Below, in pieces: positions 54,535-63,917 of a DNA stretch of 64,000 nt (position 1 is its first letter; each line of letters starts with the position of its first letter). Source of the DNA: Ignavibacteriaceae bacterium (GTDB lineage Bacteria > Bacteroidota > Ignavibacteria > Ignavibacteriales > Ignavibacteriaceae); assembly GCA_013388525.1 (NCBI GenBank), contig JACAFA010000241.1, positions 67,959 to 131,958 on the forward strand, read 5' to 3'. A program made the position numbers and the translations under genes. The notes below the pieces were generated by a model, which made no database searches, was not told the origin of the DNA, and saw nothing but the letters and a program-made list of their open reading frames with translations.

Positions 54535-56730
54535 TTGCAAAAGAATTTCAACATTCTACCCGTTTCGATTCTCACTGTATTTTTTCTTCTAGTCCAATTA
54601 ATATTCACTCCGAATCTAACTTTTAGTCAGGAACTTATCTGGAACCACACCGGCGGCCCGATGGGTGGAATCATCGGAGGTATGGATATAAACTCAAACG
54701 GTGATATCTATGCTGGTGTTTATCCTTTTATGATAGCATACACTGGTTTGTATAAATCCACTGATAACGGTGAAAGCTGGTTTAAGATAAAAACCCAGTT
54801 CGAAGACTTCCAGGTATTTTCGGTTTATATTACAAAGGAAGACCATATATGGGTAGGAACAGATTATCAAGACAAACTCTACAGATCTACGGATAACGGA
54901 CTGACATGGGAAATTAAAGCGAACGGGTATAATGCATTTGAATGCTGGGCTATTGGCGAAAGTAAAGATGGAGTTCTGTTTGCGGGAGATGCAAATTCAG
55001 GACAGTTGTATCGTTCAACGGATAATGGAGAGAATTGGCAGTTCTCAGCACTCATAGCTCCGTTAGCATTTGCAGTTGATTCGAATAATGTTGTATACGC
55101 AGGTGCGTTTAATGGATTGTATTCATCGACAGATAACGGTGTTAGCTGGACACAAAATAATTTCTTCTCAGGTTATGCAGTATCCACCGTACTGATTGAT
55201 ACAAGCAACGGGATATACTGCGGAACAGGTTATACCTACCTGAATGGTGATGGTCTGTACTATTCGGGTGATAGCGGACAGACTTGGCGACAGCTTGGAT
55301 TTGCAGGTAAAGAAGTACTTGCTTTAGCATTCGACTCGGAATGGAATCTGTTTGCCGGTACAAAGGAAGACGGATTATTCAAGACATCAGATTCAGGGCA
55401 AAGCTGGACTCAGTATCAGAATGGTATTTACAGGAAAGAAGTTTTCAAATTAGTAATAAACCAGCAGGATGATATTTTCATTGGATCTGAAGGTGGAGGG
55501 AGTGGATGGTATTTATATGGTGGTGGCGGAGTATTCAGGTCAACCAATGGAGGAGGTTCATTCGAGCAGGTTGGCTTACCAATATCTCTTGTAAAAAATA
55601 TTGTTTTCAGTGGGGATAGCTTAATCATTACTTCAACACCATCAGGTGTTCAGAGCTACAATAGATTTACACAGAAATGGAAAAACCTTGGGCTTCATAA
55701 TGTTGAAGCAGTAACAATCACACCATCAGAATATTTATATGCAGCAACAAGGGACGATGGTTTATACAAATCCACGGATTTAGGAAATAACTGGTTCTTA
55801 ACTAATCTCACGGCTGATACTTTAATGCCTATTTACAATGTTCTGGCTATAAATGATGATACGTTGTTTGTTGCTACATTTTTTAATCTTCGAAGATCAT
55901 TGGATGGAGGTGAAAACTGGAACATATTACCAATTGGAACAGGAGAATATGCGAGAGGATTACTCTTTAACAACGAAATATTATGGTTGATGGGATATGT
56001 ATCGGGTCATAAATTTTATAAAAGTTCAGACATTGGTAATTCATTCGATTTATTGTATGCAGGTTACAGCAGTTCAAATGATGTAAATAAACCGATTTCT
56101 GTACTAAATAATGAACATATATTCCTAGCAATGCGTGGAAACAATCCAAATGGAATTCTACGTTCAACAGATGGAGGTGTAACTTGGGAACAAGTATTAT
56201 TCAGAAGAGTTGCAACAGTATTAACTAATACTGATGGCTTAATACTTACGGGATCAACCGTTGCCTCTATTTATGATACAAATAAAATTTATTTGTCAAA
56301 TAATTATGGGAATAGTTGGGATAGTTTAGCTCAACCAACAAAATGGGGCATTTATATAACAGATATGGTAAAAGATAAAGCCAATAAATATTTCTTTGGG
56401 ACTTCTGGTGATGGTTTGTATGAGATAGAAATAATTACAGGTGTAGAAGAACAATGGGCTCAAATTTTTCACTTTAATCTTTTTCAAAATTTTCCAAATC
56501 CATTTAACCATAAAACCAAGATTCAGTATATGGTTAGCGGTAGGCAATTTATATCACTTAAGATTTATGATTTACTTGGCAGGGAGGTTGCCATTTTAAT
56601 TGACGAAGAAATACAATCAGGCAATTATGAAATCGAATTTGATGCGTCAAATCTAACAAGCGGAATTTACTTCTACCAAATGAAAACCGGAGAATTAATG
56701 CAAACGAAAAAAATGATACTTTTAAAATGA
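54535..56730 (+). CDS. T9SS-exported protein with BNR/Asp-box repeats
   Basis: A 731-residue secreted protein starting at TTG 54535, with a signal peptide (about 1-30, ending LTFSQ). The body holds about a dozen Asp-box type motifs, for example YKSTDNGESW, YRSTDNGLTW, YSSTDNGVSW, KTSDSGQSW and RSTDGGVTW, which build sialidase/photosynthesis-factor-like beta-propellers. The last ~85 residues form a T9SS sorting domain with FQNFPNPFNHKTKIQY and TKKMILLK. There is no sign of sialidase catalytic residues. It is likely a surface or secreted binding protein. Confidence 0.85.
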   Translation: MQKNFNILPVSILTVFFLLVQLIFTPNLTFSQELIWNHTGGPMGGIIGGMDINSNGDIYAGVYPFMIAYTGLYKSTDNGESWFKIKTQFEDFQVFSVYITKEDHIWVGTDYQDKLYRSTDNGLTWEIKANGYNAFECWAIGESKDGVLFAGDANSGQLYRSTDNGENWQFSALIAPLAFAVDSNNVVYAGAFNGLYSSTDNGVSWTQNNFFSGYAVSTVLIDTSNGIYCGTGYTYLNGDGLYYSGDSGQTWRQLGFAGKEVLALAFDSEWNLFAGTKEDGLFKTSDSGQSWTQYQNGIYRKEVFKLVINQQDDIFIGSEGGGSGWYLYGGGGVFRSTNGGGSFEQVGLPISLVKNIVFSGDSLIITSTPSGVQSYNRFTQKWKNLGLHNVEAVTITPSEYLYAATRDDGLYKSTDLGNNWFLTNLTADTLMPIYNVLAINDDTLFVATFFNLRRSLDGGENWNILPIGTGEYARGLLFNNEILWLMGYVSGHKFYKSSDIGNSFDLLYAGYSSSNDVNKPISVLNNEHIFLAMRGNNPNGILRSTDGGVTWEQVLFRRVATVLTNTDGLILTGSTVASIYDTNKIYLSNNYGNSWDSLAQPTKWGIYITDMVKDKANKYFFGTSGDGLYEIEIITGVEEQWAQIFHFNLFQNFPNPFNHKTKIQYMVSGRQFISLKIYDLLGREVAILIDEEIQSGNYEIEFDASNLTSGIYFYQMKTGELMQTKKMILLK

Positions 56731-56789
56731 CATTGTAAAAAAGCACACACATAATTAATTATATTTTCAATCATAAAGGGAGACAAATT

Positions 56790-57989
56790 ATGAAACAGTT
56801 ATTTTCAATTTTCTTAGCATTTCTATTATCAACATTTTTACTTGCTCAAGATCAATCACCTGCTGTAGAGTTATTTTTTATTACGGAAGGTGTACCAGAT
56901 TCGCTACCGGTTATTACGTGTACTTTGACTGCACAATCACAATGTTGGGGCATCCCTAATCCACCTCCACCTAATCCTGGCCAGTATTTTTTAACTGATG
57001 ATTATGATAATCCCGTTTATGTTCCAACGGGAAATAATTTGGGCCAATGGTCCGCTGGTTTTGATTTTGTTACTTCTCAGAATGGATACTCTGTTTTTGC
57101 CTACGGTTTATATAAATTAACTATCAGCGGCTCTAACAAATATTTTTATCTCGATTACAGGGATTACCGGGTTGGTTATTATTCACCACCAATTAATGGG
57201 CATGTAATCGATCTATGGATAAAATATGTATACAGTGAAGACAAATTTCAATTTAGTAGTCATGATGGCTGGATTGATTATGCGGATATTATAAATGGAA
57301 AACTGTTAAATATTTGGGATATAAAACAGAAAGGAACTCAACAAACAAGTTTATTTCCGGATTATTGGGAAAATGCGCTTGTTGTTATAGAAGGTCCTGA
57401 TGAGCACCCAAGATTTGCTTGGGGTAAATACCCTGGTAACATACAAGGCACAATTATCGGTTATAGAATTTATCGTTGTGCAAATCATATTCCAGGCCAG
57501 CCAGGTACGTTTAGTTTGTTTGCCTCGGTGGATGAAGATGTGTTCGAATATACTGACGAAACTTCAACAGTTGGGATAGATTATAAAGCTAACAGTTATT
57601 ATATAAAATGTATTTATACAGACGATGAAGAAAGTATTTTTGAAACCTCTGCAACTAATACTATTGAGATACAGCTCGAAATCCCTCAGAAAAGATATCT
57701 ATTAAACAACAGGCAACTAGTCCAAAACGAATTTAATTTATCTCAAAATTTTCCAAATCCATTCAATCCCTCTACAACGATTATTTATACTTTACAAGAA
57801 AATAGTTTTGTAACTCTGAAAGTATTTGATATTCTTGGAAATGAAATAACAACACTTGTTGATGAGCACACAGTGGCTGGAAATCACTCAGTAATATTTA
57901 ATGCTTCAGAATTACCCAGTGGAATCTATTTCTATTCTCTGACAGCTGGTAATTTAACTTCGTCCAAGAAACTTATTTTACTAAAGTAA
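56790..57989 (+). CDS. T9SS-exported protein of unknown function
   Basis: A 399-residue protein with a signal peptide (MKQLFSIFLAFLLSTFLLAQ). A strand-rich N-terminal part (about 22-200) is followed by a fibronectin-III-like segment (about 215-300; GTIIGYRIYRCANHIPGQPG) and a T9SS sorting domain (about 313-399) with SQNFPNPFNPSTTIIY and SSKKLILLK. An AAGGGAG ribosome site precedes the ATG. The N-terminal part matches nothing I recognise. Confidence 0.78.
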   Translation: MKQLFSIFLAFLLSTFLLAQDQSPAVELFFITEGVPDSLPVITCTLTAQSQCWGIPNPPPPNPGQYFLTDDYDNPVYVPTGNNLGQWSAGFDFVTSQNGYSVFAYGLYKLTISGSNKYFYLDYRDYRVGYYSPPINGHVIDLWIKYVYSEDKFQFSSHDGWIDYADIINGKLLNIWDIKQKGTQQTSLFPDYWENALVVIEGPDEHPRFAWGKYPGNIQGTIIGYRIYRCANHIPGQPGTFSLFASVDEDVFEYTDETSTVGIDYKANSYYIKCIYTDDEESIFETSATNTIEIQLEIPQKRYLLNNRQLVQNEFNLSQNFPNPFNPSTTIIYTLQENSFVTLKVFDILGNEITTLVDEHTVAGNHSVIFNASELPSGIYFYSLTAGNLTSSKKLILLK

Positions 57990-58128
57990 AATCCTTCAAA
58001 TAAATAGAAGCCAAAATTTAACGTTTCGGCTTTGCTAAATTGTCAAGTATCTCTCAATTGTTAAAGAACCCTCCTTAAGTTATTTTCGTAAGCAAAGAAA
58101 TCCCAAATTAAAATTGAAAGTAATTAAG

Positions 58129-59124
58129 ATGAAACCTTTCAGCATTTTTTTGATTGTCACTTTAATATGCGTTTCTGATATCAATTTTTCTCAAAAATTT
58201 TATTATGAAAATCCACTCGTCGCAACTTATTCAATCGTTGCCCGCGATCCTGAAACAGGTGAAATGGGTGTTGCTGTTCAATCACATTGGTTTTCCGTTG
58301 GTTCAATTGTTTCGTGGGGAGAAGCGGGAGTTGGAGTTGTTGCAACTCAGTCTTTTGTTAATCCTGCTTTTGGTCCGGATGGACTCGAATTATTAAAATC
58401 AGGAATGACTGCTTCTGAAGTTGTTGATAAACTAATAGCTGAAGATGAAGGGAGAGATGTTCGACAGCTTGCAATTATTGATGTGAATGGAACTGTAAAA
58501 AGTTACACAGGAAAGAATTGTATTCCCGGAGCGGGAAATATTGTTGGAGAAAATTATTCCGTGCAAGCGAACTTGATGTTGAATGAAAAAGTGCCCGGTG
58601 CAATGTCAAAAGCATTTGAGGAATCAAAAGGTCCGTTAGCTGAAAGATTGATGGCGGCTTTATTTGCTGCTGAAAAAGTTGGTGGCGACATAAGAGGTAA
58701 ACAATCAGCGGCAATCTTGGTAGTGAAAGGAAGATCAACAGGGAAAGTTTGGGAAGATAGATTAATTGATCTCAGAGTTGAAGATGATCCATATCCTCTT
58801 GATAAGCTTGACAGGTTATTAAAAATTCGCCGTGCTTATGGGCATATGAATGCGGGAGATCTTGCGGTTGAACACGGAGATATGGAGCTTGCAATGAAAG
58901 AATATTCAACTGCAGAGAAAATGTTTCCTGAAAATGAAGAGATGAAATACTGGCATGCAGTTACTCTTGCAACCAACGGTGATGTGGAAGGTTCACTTCC
59001 GCTTTTCAGAGATGTTTTTCAGAAAAATAAAAACTGGAAAATCCTTACTCCAAGGTTAGTCCCGATTGGATTATTAAAAGTGAACAATGAAGACCTGAAA
59101 AAAATATTATCAATCGGCGAGTGA
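58129..59124 (+). CDS. DUF1028 protein with TPR-like tail
   Basis: About 331 residues with an N-terminal signal peptide (MKPFSIFLIVTLICVSDINF); the open frame begins at TTG 58114 but ATG 58129 starts the signal. The DUF1028 domain (about 25-225) shows ATYSIVARDPETGEMGVAVQ, GVVATQSFVNPAFGPDGLEL and AAILVVKGRSTGKVWEDRLI. The family resembles Ntn-hydrolases, but its substrate is unknown. The C-terminal ~80 residues (GHMNAGDLAVEHGDMELAMK) form TPR-like helices. A lipoprotein gene begins 3 bases after its stop. Confidence 0.85.
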   Translation: MKPFSIFLIVTLICVSDINFSQKFYYENPLVATYSIVARDPETGEMGVAVQSHWFSVGSIVSWGEAGVGVVATQSFVNPAFGPDGLELLKSGMTASEVVDKLIAEDEGRDVRQLAIIDVNGTVKSYTGKNCIPGAGNIVGENYSVQANLMLNEKVPGAMSKAFEESKGPLAERLMAALFAAEKVGGDIRGKQSAAILVVKGRSTGKVWEDRLIDLRVEDDPYPLDKLDRLLKIRRAYGHMNAGDLAVEHGDMELAMKEYSTAEKMFPENEEMKYWHAVTLATNGDVEGSLPLFRDVFQKNKNWKILTPRLVPIGLLKVNNEDLKKILSIGE

Positions 59125-59127
59125 AAA

Positions 59128-59655
59128 ATGAAAGCAATGTTATTTGTTCTGTCTTTAAATGCTCTAATCATATTAAGTAGTTGTAAATCGGAAGAAAAAA
59201 TTGAAACAACTCCAAAGCAGGGAGATACTTTTGTTCTTCCTCCTCAAAAAGAAGGGGATCAACAGCAGGCGCCAATTCAAAAGCAGGATAATATTGACCC
59301 CAAAATTGCTGCCGAGATAATTGGAGTAATCAAAGAAAATATTGCAGCAACGCAGGCAAAAGATAAAGCACGTGTGTTAAAAACTATTCATAAGGATTGT
59401 CCGCAGCTTAAATCAACAATTCAGGGAATGGATTTTGTGTTTGCAAATTATGACATGGTATTTAATCTTGAAGAAATTGAAGTCATTGAATTATCAGCTG
59501 ATGATGCAAAGGTTTATTATAAGCAGACTACAAGAGCAACTCGCGGAGAAGGATATCCGCCAACACGGGCAACGGGTATTCATCTGATGAAAAAGGAAAA
59601 TGGTAAATGGAAAATATTTAAGACTGAATATTTGAGCAGTGAGCAAATAATGTAA
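59128..59655 (+). CDS. Lipoprotein with NTF2-like domain
   Basis: A 175-residue lipoprotein: signal MKAMLFVLSLNALIILSSC with lipidated Cys19, then a Gln/Pro-rich linker (about 22-55) and an NTF2-like domain (about 60-170; ENIAATQAKDKARVLKTIHK, ending KENGKWKIFKTEYLSSEQIM). It begins 3 bases after the DUF1028 gene and is probably co-translated. Function unknown. Confidence 0.7.
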   Translation: MKAMLFVLSLNALIILSSCKSEEKIETTPKQGDTFVLPPQKEGDQQQAPIQKQDNIDPKIAAEIIGVIKENIAATQAKDKARVLKTIHKDCPQLKSTIQGMDFVFANYDMVFNLEEIEVIELSADDAKVYYKQTTRATRGEGYPPTRATGIHLMKKENGKWKIFKTEYLSSEQIM

Positions 59656-59697
59656 AAAGAATTAATCTCATTTTTCACAACTAACAACAGGAAATCT

Positions 59698-59898
59698 ATG
59701 ATTCATGAAACTTCTGTAAAAAACTGTCTAAGCTGTAACAGGTCAGAAAATGAAATACCTTTGGTTACCTTAACGTATTCTTCTAAGCCGGCATACATTT
59801 GTTCGCATTGTCTTCCGCTGCTTATTCATCATCCGGAACAATTAATAGGAAGATTGGAAGGCGCGGACAGGATACCTCCCGCAGAACACAACGATTAA
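59698..59898 (+). CDS. Small cytoplasmic zinc-ribbon-like protein
   Basis: A 66-residue protein with two CxxC pairs (NCLSCNRSENE and YICSHCLPLLIHHPEQL), a zinc-ribbon pattern. No signal peptide is present. An ACAGGAAA site precedes the ATG. I recognise no named family, but the spacing of the pairs (30 residues) fits a treble-clef or ribbon. It lies between two envelope genes in the same direction. Confidence 0.6.
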   Translation: MIHETSVKNCLSCNRSENEIPLVTLTYSSKPAYICSHCLPLLIHHPEQLIGRLEGADRIPPAEHND

Positions 59899-59916
59899 TT
59901 ATTTTTAATTTGCTTT

Positions 59917-60459
59917 ATGCGAATTAAAAAAAACATAAAATATTTAAAGTGTCAATCAGCATTACTAATGCTGATATTGTTTGCTGTTTCCTGCGATGAC
60001 CATGGCATCGAACCAAGACCGCCGGAATCTTCAGGATTCAGTGGCACGGTATGGTTTCTTAATGAATGGCCTGACAGCATTAAAAGAGCTTTGATTGTTG
60101 TATTCGAAAACCCGCTTCTCACTCCGGGTGATTTTACAATTTCTAATTTAAAATTTTTAAGCAGAGAAATTCCACTCGACATTCCAAAGTATGAATTCAG
60201 CTCGCTTGATTCAGCTTATATTCCGGCAACACCCGGACCTTTTCCATCAGGCACTTATGCATACATAGCTGTTGTTCAGCAATCAACTGATGAATTGTCT
60301 CTTGCACGAAAAGATTGGTTCGTATCCGGTGTTTATTATACTCCGGGTGATACAAGTAAGCCGGGTAAATTGGTAATACCGGACAGTACTTTCGTACGAA
60401 ACATAAACATATATGTTGATTTTAATAATCCACCTCCACAACCACCGGGTTACAATTGA
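59917..60459 (+). CDS. Lipoprotein of unknown function upstream of TonB receptor
   Basis: A 180-residue protein with lipobox FAVSC (Cys26). The mature part is Pro-rich and strand-rich (SGFSGTVWFLNEWPDSIKRA, SGTYAYIAVVQQSTDELSLA) and ends in a Pro-rich tail. Its stop overlaps the TonB-dependent receptor start by 4 bases (TTGA), so the two are co-translated. It may be a surface-exposed partner of that receptor, which is inference from position. Confidence 0.6.
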   Translation: MRIKKNIKYLKCQSALLMLILFAVSCDDHGIEPRPPESSGFSGTVWFLNEWPDSIKRALIVVFENPLLTPGDFTISNLKFLSREIPLDIPKYEFSSLDSAYIPATPGPFPSGTYAYIAVVQQSTDELSLARKDWFVSGVYYTPGDTSKPGKLVIPDSTFVRNINIYVDFNNPPPQPPGYN

Positions 60460-62654
60460 AAAGATATTCGTTAAAATATTTTTTAAGTCGGATGATTTTT
60501 CTTTTTGCTTTCCTGTTAATCATTTCTAAAAATATTTCCGCTCAAACGTATAGTATCATCGGGAAAGTAACGGATACAAAATCAAAACCAATTCCCGGCG
60601 TAAATGTTATTCTTGTAAACACAAATTACGGTGCAGCTACTGATGAAAATGGGAACTATAAAATAATTGATATTCCATCCGGTGTTTATACAATTGAGTT
60701 TTCAGCGATCGGTTATGAAAAAATCCGGAAGGAAAATATTTCAGTTGAAAATAAATCAGTCACAGTTGATATAACATTAATCGAAACTGTAGTTGTAACT
60801 GAAGAAGTGCTCGTAACAGCGGGAAAATATGAACAGAAAAAATCAGATTTACCCGTAAGTGCCGAGATAATTCACAGCAAAGAATTTACAGAACGAAATT
60901 TCAGTAATCTTGAAGATGCGATGAGATATGTTCCGGGATTGAATATGACAGAAGATCAAATCAGTATAAGAGGCTCAAACGGCTACAGCAGAGGAACCGG
61001 TTCAAGAGCACTGCTTGCAATAGACGGCTTGCCGTTTTATACGGGTGATTCCGGTGATATTGTCTGGGAAATGATTCCGGTTTTAGAATTGCAGCGGGTT
61101 GAGATAATAAAAGGTGCTGCAAGTTCGCTTTACGGCTCATCTGCAATTGGAGGTGTGATTAACAGTATTACAAGAGATATTTCTGAAAAACCTTTGACCA
61201 ATATTAATGGTTTCTACGGCTTTTACGACAGACCATACTACAGCGAATGGGATTGGTCAGGTGAGCAGAGACCATTCAACGGCTTGACTTTATCTCATTC
61301 AAATAAAATTGAAAACTTTGGTTTTAATATTTCTTTTTCAAGGCTTGAAGAATCAAGCTACAAGCAGGATGATGACTTTAAAAAATATATTGGCTTCCTT
61401 AAAACAGTTTATAACTTCACGCCGACCGCATCGCTTACATTTCTTGCCAATACATTTAACAAGCGTGCCGGACAATTCCTCTATTGGAAGGATTCACGTA
61501 ACGCACTTATTCCTCCTGATCAAAATCTTGGCGATAGAATTGAAACAAACCGTTACCTGTTCGGATTAATTTATAAAACACTGCTTGGTAATGATATATT
61601 GATGAATATTAAAACCAGCTATTACCGTAATTACTTCAAGGACAATGCAGATATTCCAAATGAGTCAACATCCAATCTTTACCGTGGTGAAGTTCAATTA
61701 AATACAGCTATAAATAATTTCATTGTGTTTACGGGTGGAGTAGAAGGTAACTTTTCTAAAGTCAATTCAAGTCTCTTTGGTAATCCTGATGCTTTTGGAG
61801 CTGGTGCTTACGTTGTAACTGATATCAACTTTAATATTCCGCTAATTGCGAGTCTTGGAGTACGTTATGATTACAGCAAGCTTGATTCACTTGATGGATC
61901 GGGTGCTATATCTCCAAAACTTGGTTTGAATTATAAAATTTCTAAAGAGTTGATATTAAGATCATCTTTGGGAACCGGTTTCAGAGCGCCGACGATTGCA
62001 GAAGCATTTACTTCAACCTCAACGGGTGGAATTACTGTTAAACCAAATCCGGATATTAAGTCTGAAAATAATGTGTCTTTTGAGTTCGGGACGAACTATA
62101 CACCAATCAGTCTTTTAGTTTTTGACCTGGCTGTGTTCCAGAGTGAATATTATGATTTGATTGAACCGGTAATTGATCCTTCGGACGTGAAAATTTTTTT
62201 CACAAATGTCATAAGAGCAAGAATACAGGGAATTGAATCATCGGTGAATATCAACGTTATACCAAATCAGCTCTTTCTTTCCCTGAACTACACTTACATC
62301 CGGGCGAGAGACCTTGAAACAGGAAAAGCATTAAGATATCGTCCACGTCATATTTTTTATTCAGGAATTAATTTCGCAAAATGGAATTTTGATTTTGGAA
62401 TAAACTTCCGTTACACAAGTAAAGTTGAAGAAATTGATGAAGAATTGATTGATCTGGGTGTTGTGGTTGATGGTGATTTGCGTGTACCTGTTTACACAAC
62501 TGATGTAAATCTTGGTTATAGCTTCATCTCAATGAACCTGCCATTGAATCTCTATCTGAATATAAAAAATATTTTCAACTACAATTATGTTGAGCTTATC
62601 GGCAACATAAGGAATCTAAGAAACTATTCTTTTGGATTTAATTTAACACTTTGA
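60456..62654 (+). CDS. TonB-dependent outer-membrane receptor
   Basis: A 732-residue receptor starting at TTG 60456. The signal peptide (about 1-30) precedes a carboxypeptidase-regulatory-like domain (about 33-110; GKVTDTKSKPIPGVNVILVN), a plug domain (about 125-235; NLEDAMRYVPGLNMTEDQIS, EIIKGAASSLYGSSAIGGVI) and a 22-strand barrel to the end, with RAPTIAEAFTS and the C-terminal aromatic NYSFGFNLTL. It imports a ligand using TonB energy. The substrate (siderophore, cobalamin or sugar) cannot be told from the sequence; no SusD-like partner is nearby. Confidence 0.92.
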   Translation: MKRYSLKYFLSRMIFLFAFLLIISKNISAQTYSIIGKVTDTKSKPIPGVNVILVNTNYGAATDENGNYKIIDIPSGVYTIEFSAIGYEKIRKENISVENKSVTVDITLIETVVVTEEVLVTAGKYEQKKSDLPVSAEIIHSKEFTERNFSNLEDAMRYVPGLNMTEDQISIRGSNGYSRGTGSRALLAIDGLPFYTGDSGDIVWEMIPVLELQRVEIIKGAASSLYGSSAIGGVINSITRDISEKPLTNINGFYGFYDRPYYSEWDWSGEQRPFNGLTLSHSNKIENFGFNISFSRLEESSYKQDDDFKKYIGFLKTVYNFTPTASLTFLANTFNKRAGQFLYWKDSRNALIPPDQNLGDRIETNRYLFGLIYKTLLGNDILMNIKTSYYRNYFKDNADIPNESTSNLYRGEVQLNTAINNFIVFTGGVEGNFSKVNSSLFGNPDAFGAGAYVVTDINFNIPLIASLGVRYDYSKLDSLDGSGAISPKLGLNYKISKELILRSSLGTGFRAPTIAEAFTSTSTGGITVKPNPDIKSENNVSFEFGTNYTPISLLVFDLAVFQSEYYDLIEPVIDPSDVKIFFTNVIRARIQGIESSVNINVIPNQLFLSLNYTYIRARDLETGKALRYRPRHIFYSGINFAKWNFDFGINFRYTSKVEEIDEELIDLGVVVDGDLRVPVYTTDVNLGYSFISMNLPLNLYLNIKNIFNYNYVELIGNIRNLRNYSFGFNLTL

Positions 62655-62756
62655 AAAATCCTTAATCCTTTCACTTGCAATTCTCATTCTAAATTTGAAA
62701 TTTAAGTCAGGTTAAAATCAAACTAAGTTTTAAAAACAATATTAAGAGGTGGGCTT

Positions 62757-63860
62757 ATGAAAAAATTAATTACTTTTCTCTGTCTGATTATTTTTGGGGA
62801 ATTATCCAATGCTCAGCAGGCAAGCGATTATTTTCCCACGCAGCTTGGATTTGAATGGAAGTTCAAACAAATTCCGCTTGATTCAGTAAGTAACCCAATA
62901 AACTCATTAGCATATTACCGGATGGATAAATTTGAATCAGTTGCAAACTACCACGGGAAACAAGCTAACATTGTTCTTACAAAATCGGGTCCGCTTCAAA
63001 CTATTCTTCTTCAGCCGTATTTAGATTCTCTATTTTACAATACCGAAGGAACTAATGGCTTCGAATATTTCAGTACAAAAAACATCGAACCATTTCTGAT
63101 TGCACTGGATTCAATGGGTGTAGCCTCGAATTTCAGTTTCCTCAGCTTTTTCAGATCACTGCAGGATTGGTATGATATTTACAGATTTGCTGCTGGCTCA
63201 GGAGAATATACTCTGTTACAAAAAGACACCGTGATTAATATCAACTCAACTAATTATAATTTCAGATTCAGATATGTCGGAAAGAAATTGCAGGACGAAA
63301 CTATCCAAACGGTGATTGGAAGTTTTAACTGTAAAAAATTTCTTATTCAGTGGAAGATCGCTTATGTACTGGGACCTTTGGTATTTGATTTACTTTCGAC
63401 AACAGACTCTATCTGGATTGCACCAGGGAACTGGATTGTTCAGGATATTATTCCCGGACAGTATATCGATAATCTAACTATACTTGGTGTCCCTCCGTTT
63501 TCAATTCCAGGACTTGAAACTAAGTTAACAGATGAAATTAATAGCTTTGAAGAAGATGTAGAAACAATTCCAACTGCATTTTCTCTGGAACAAAATTATC
63601 CTAATCCTTTTAATCCAAGTACAAAAATCCGTTTCACAATCCCATCTGTCATTGCGAGCGCAGCGAAGCAATCTCAACTTGTCAGCTTAAAAGTTTATGA
63701 TGTACTAGGAAACGAAATAGAAACACTCGTTAACGAAGAAAAACCAGCAGGTGCATACGAGATAACCTGGAATGCGTCAGATTTGCCAACCGGTGTATAT
63801 TTTTATCAACTACAGGCAGGTGATTTCATCCAAACTAAAAAAATGGTTTTGATGAGGTAA
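62757..63860 (+). CDS. T9SS-exported protein, interrupted by a repeat in its sorting domain
   Basis: A 367-residue protein with a signal peptide (1-19, MKKLITFLCLIIFGELSNA). The mature part (about 22-265) is strand-rich and unrecognised. The sorting domain (about 272-367) has EQNYPNPFNPSTKIRF and TKKMVLMR. Between its first strands sits the extra segment SVIASAAKQSQ, which is the translation of a short palindromic repeat (63648-63675) inserted in frame. An AGAGGTG ribosome site precedes the ATG. A terminator follows at 63885. Confidence 0.82.
   Translation: MKKLITFLCLIIFGELSNAQQASDYFPTQLGFEWKFKQIPLDSVSNPINSLAYYRMDKFESVANYHGKQANIVLTKSGPLQTILLQPYLDSLFYNTEGTNGFEYFSTKNIEPFLIALDSMGVASNFSFLSFFRSLQDWYDIYRFAAGSGEYTLLQKDTVININSTNYNFRFRYVGKKLQDETIQTVIGSFNCKKFLIQWKIAYVLGPLVFDLLSTTDSIWIAPGNWIVQDIIPGQYIDNLTILGVPPFSIPGLETKLTDEINSFEEDVETIPTAFSLEQNYPNPFNPSTKIRFTIPSVIASAAKQSQLVSLKVYDVLGNEIETLVNEEKPAGAYEITWNASDLPTGVYFYQLQAGDFIQTKKMVLMR
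63648..63675. repeat. REP-like palindrome inside a coding sequence
   Basis: The stretch TGTCATTGCGAGCGCAGCG and the following AAGCAATCTC is a short imperfect palindrome with outer arms ATTGC and GCAAT (63651-63672). It is the common genome-dispersed repeat whose translation reads VIASAAKQS, and it lies in frame in the T9SS sorting domain of the gene around it. Confidence 0.75.
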
Positions 63861-63884
63861 CAAAAAATATTTTTCTATCCAATC

Positions 63885-63917
63885 AAACCCCTGTCAATAT
63901 TAGCTGGCAGGGGTTTT
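63885..63917 (+). terminator. Rho-independent terminator after T9SS protein gene
   Basis: AAACCCCTG (63885-63893) pairs with CAGGGGTTT (63908-63916) around a 14-base loop, ending in a T-run. It closes the transcript of the upstream gene. Confidence 0.85.
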
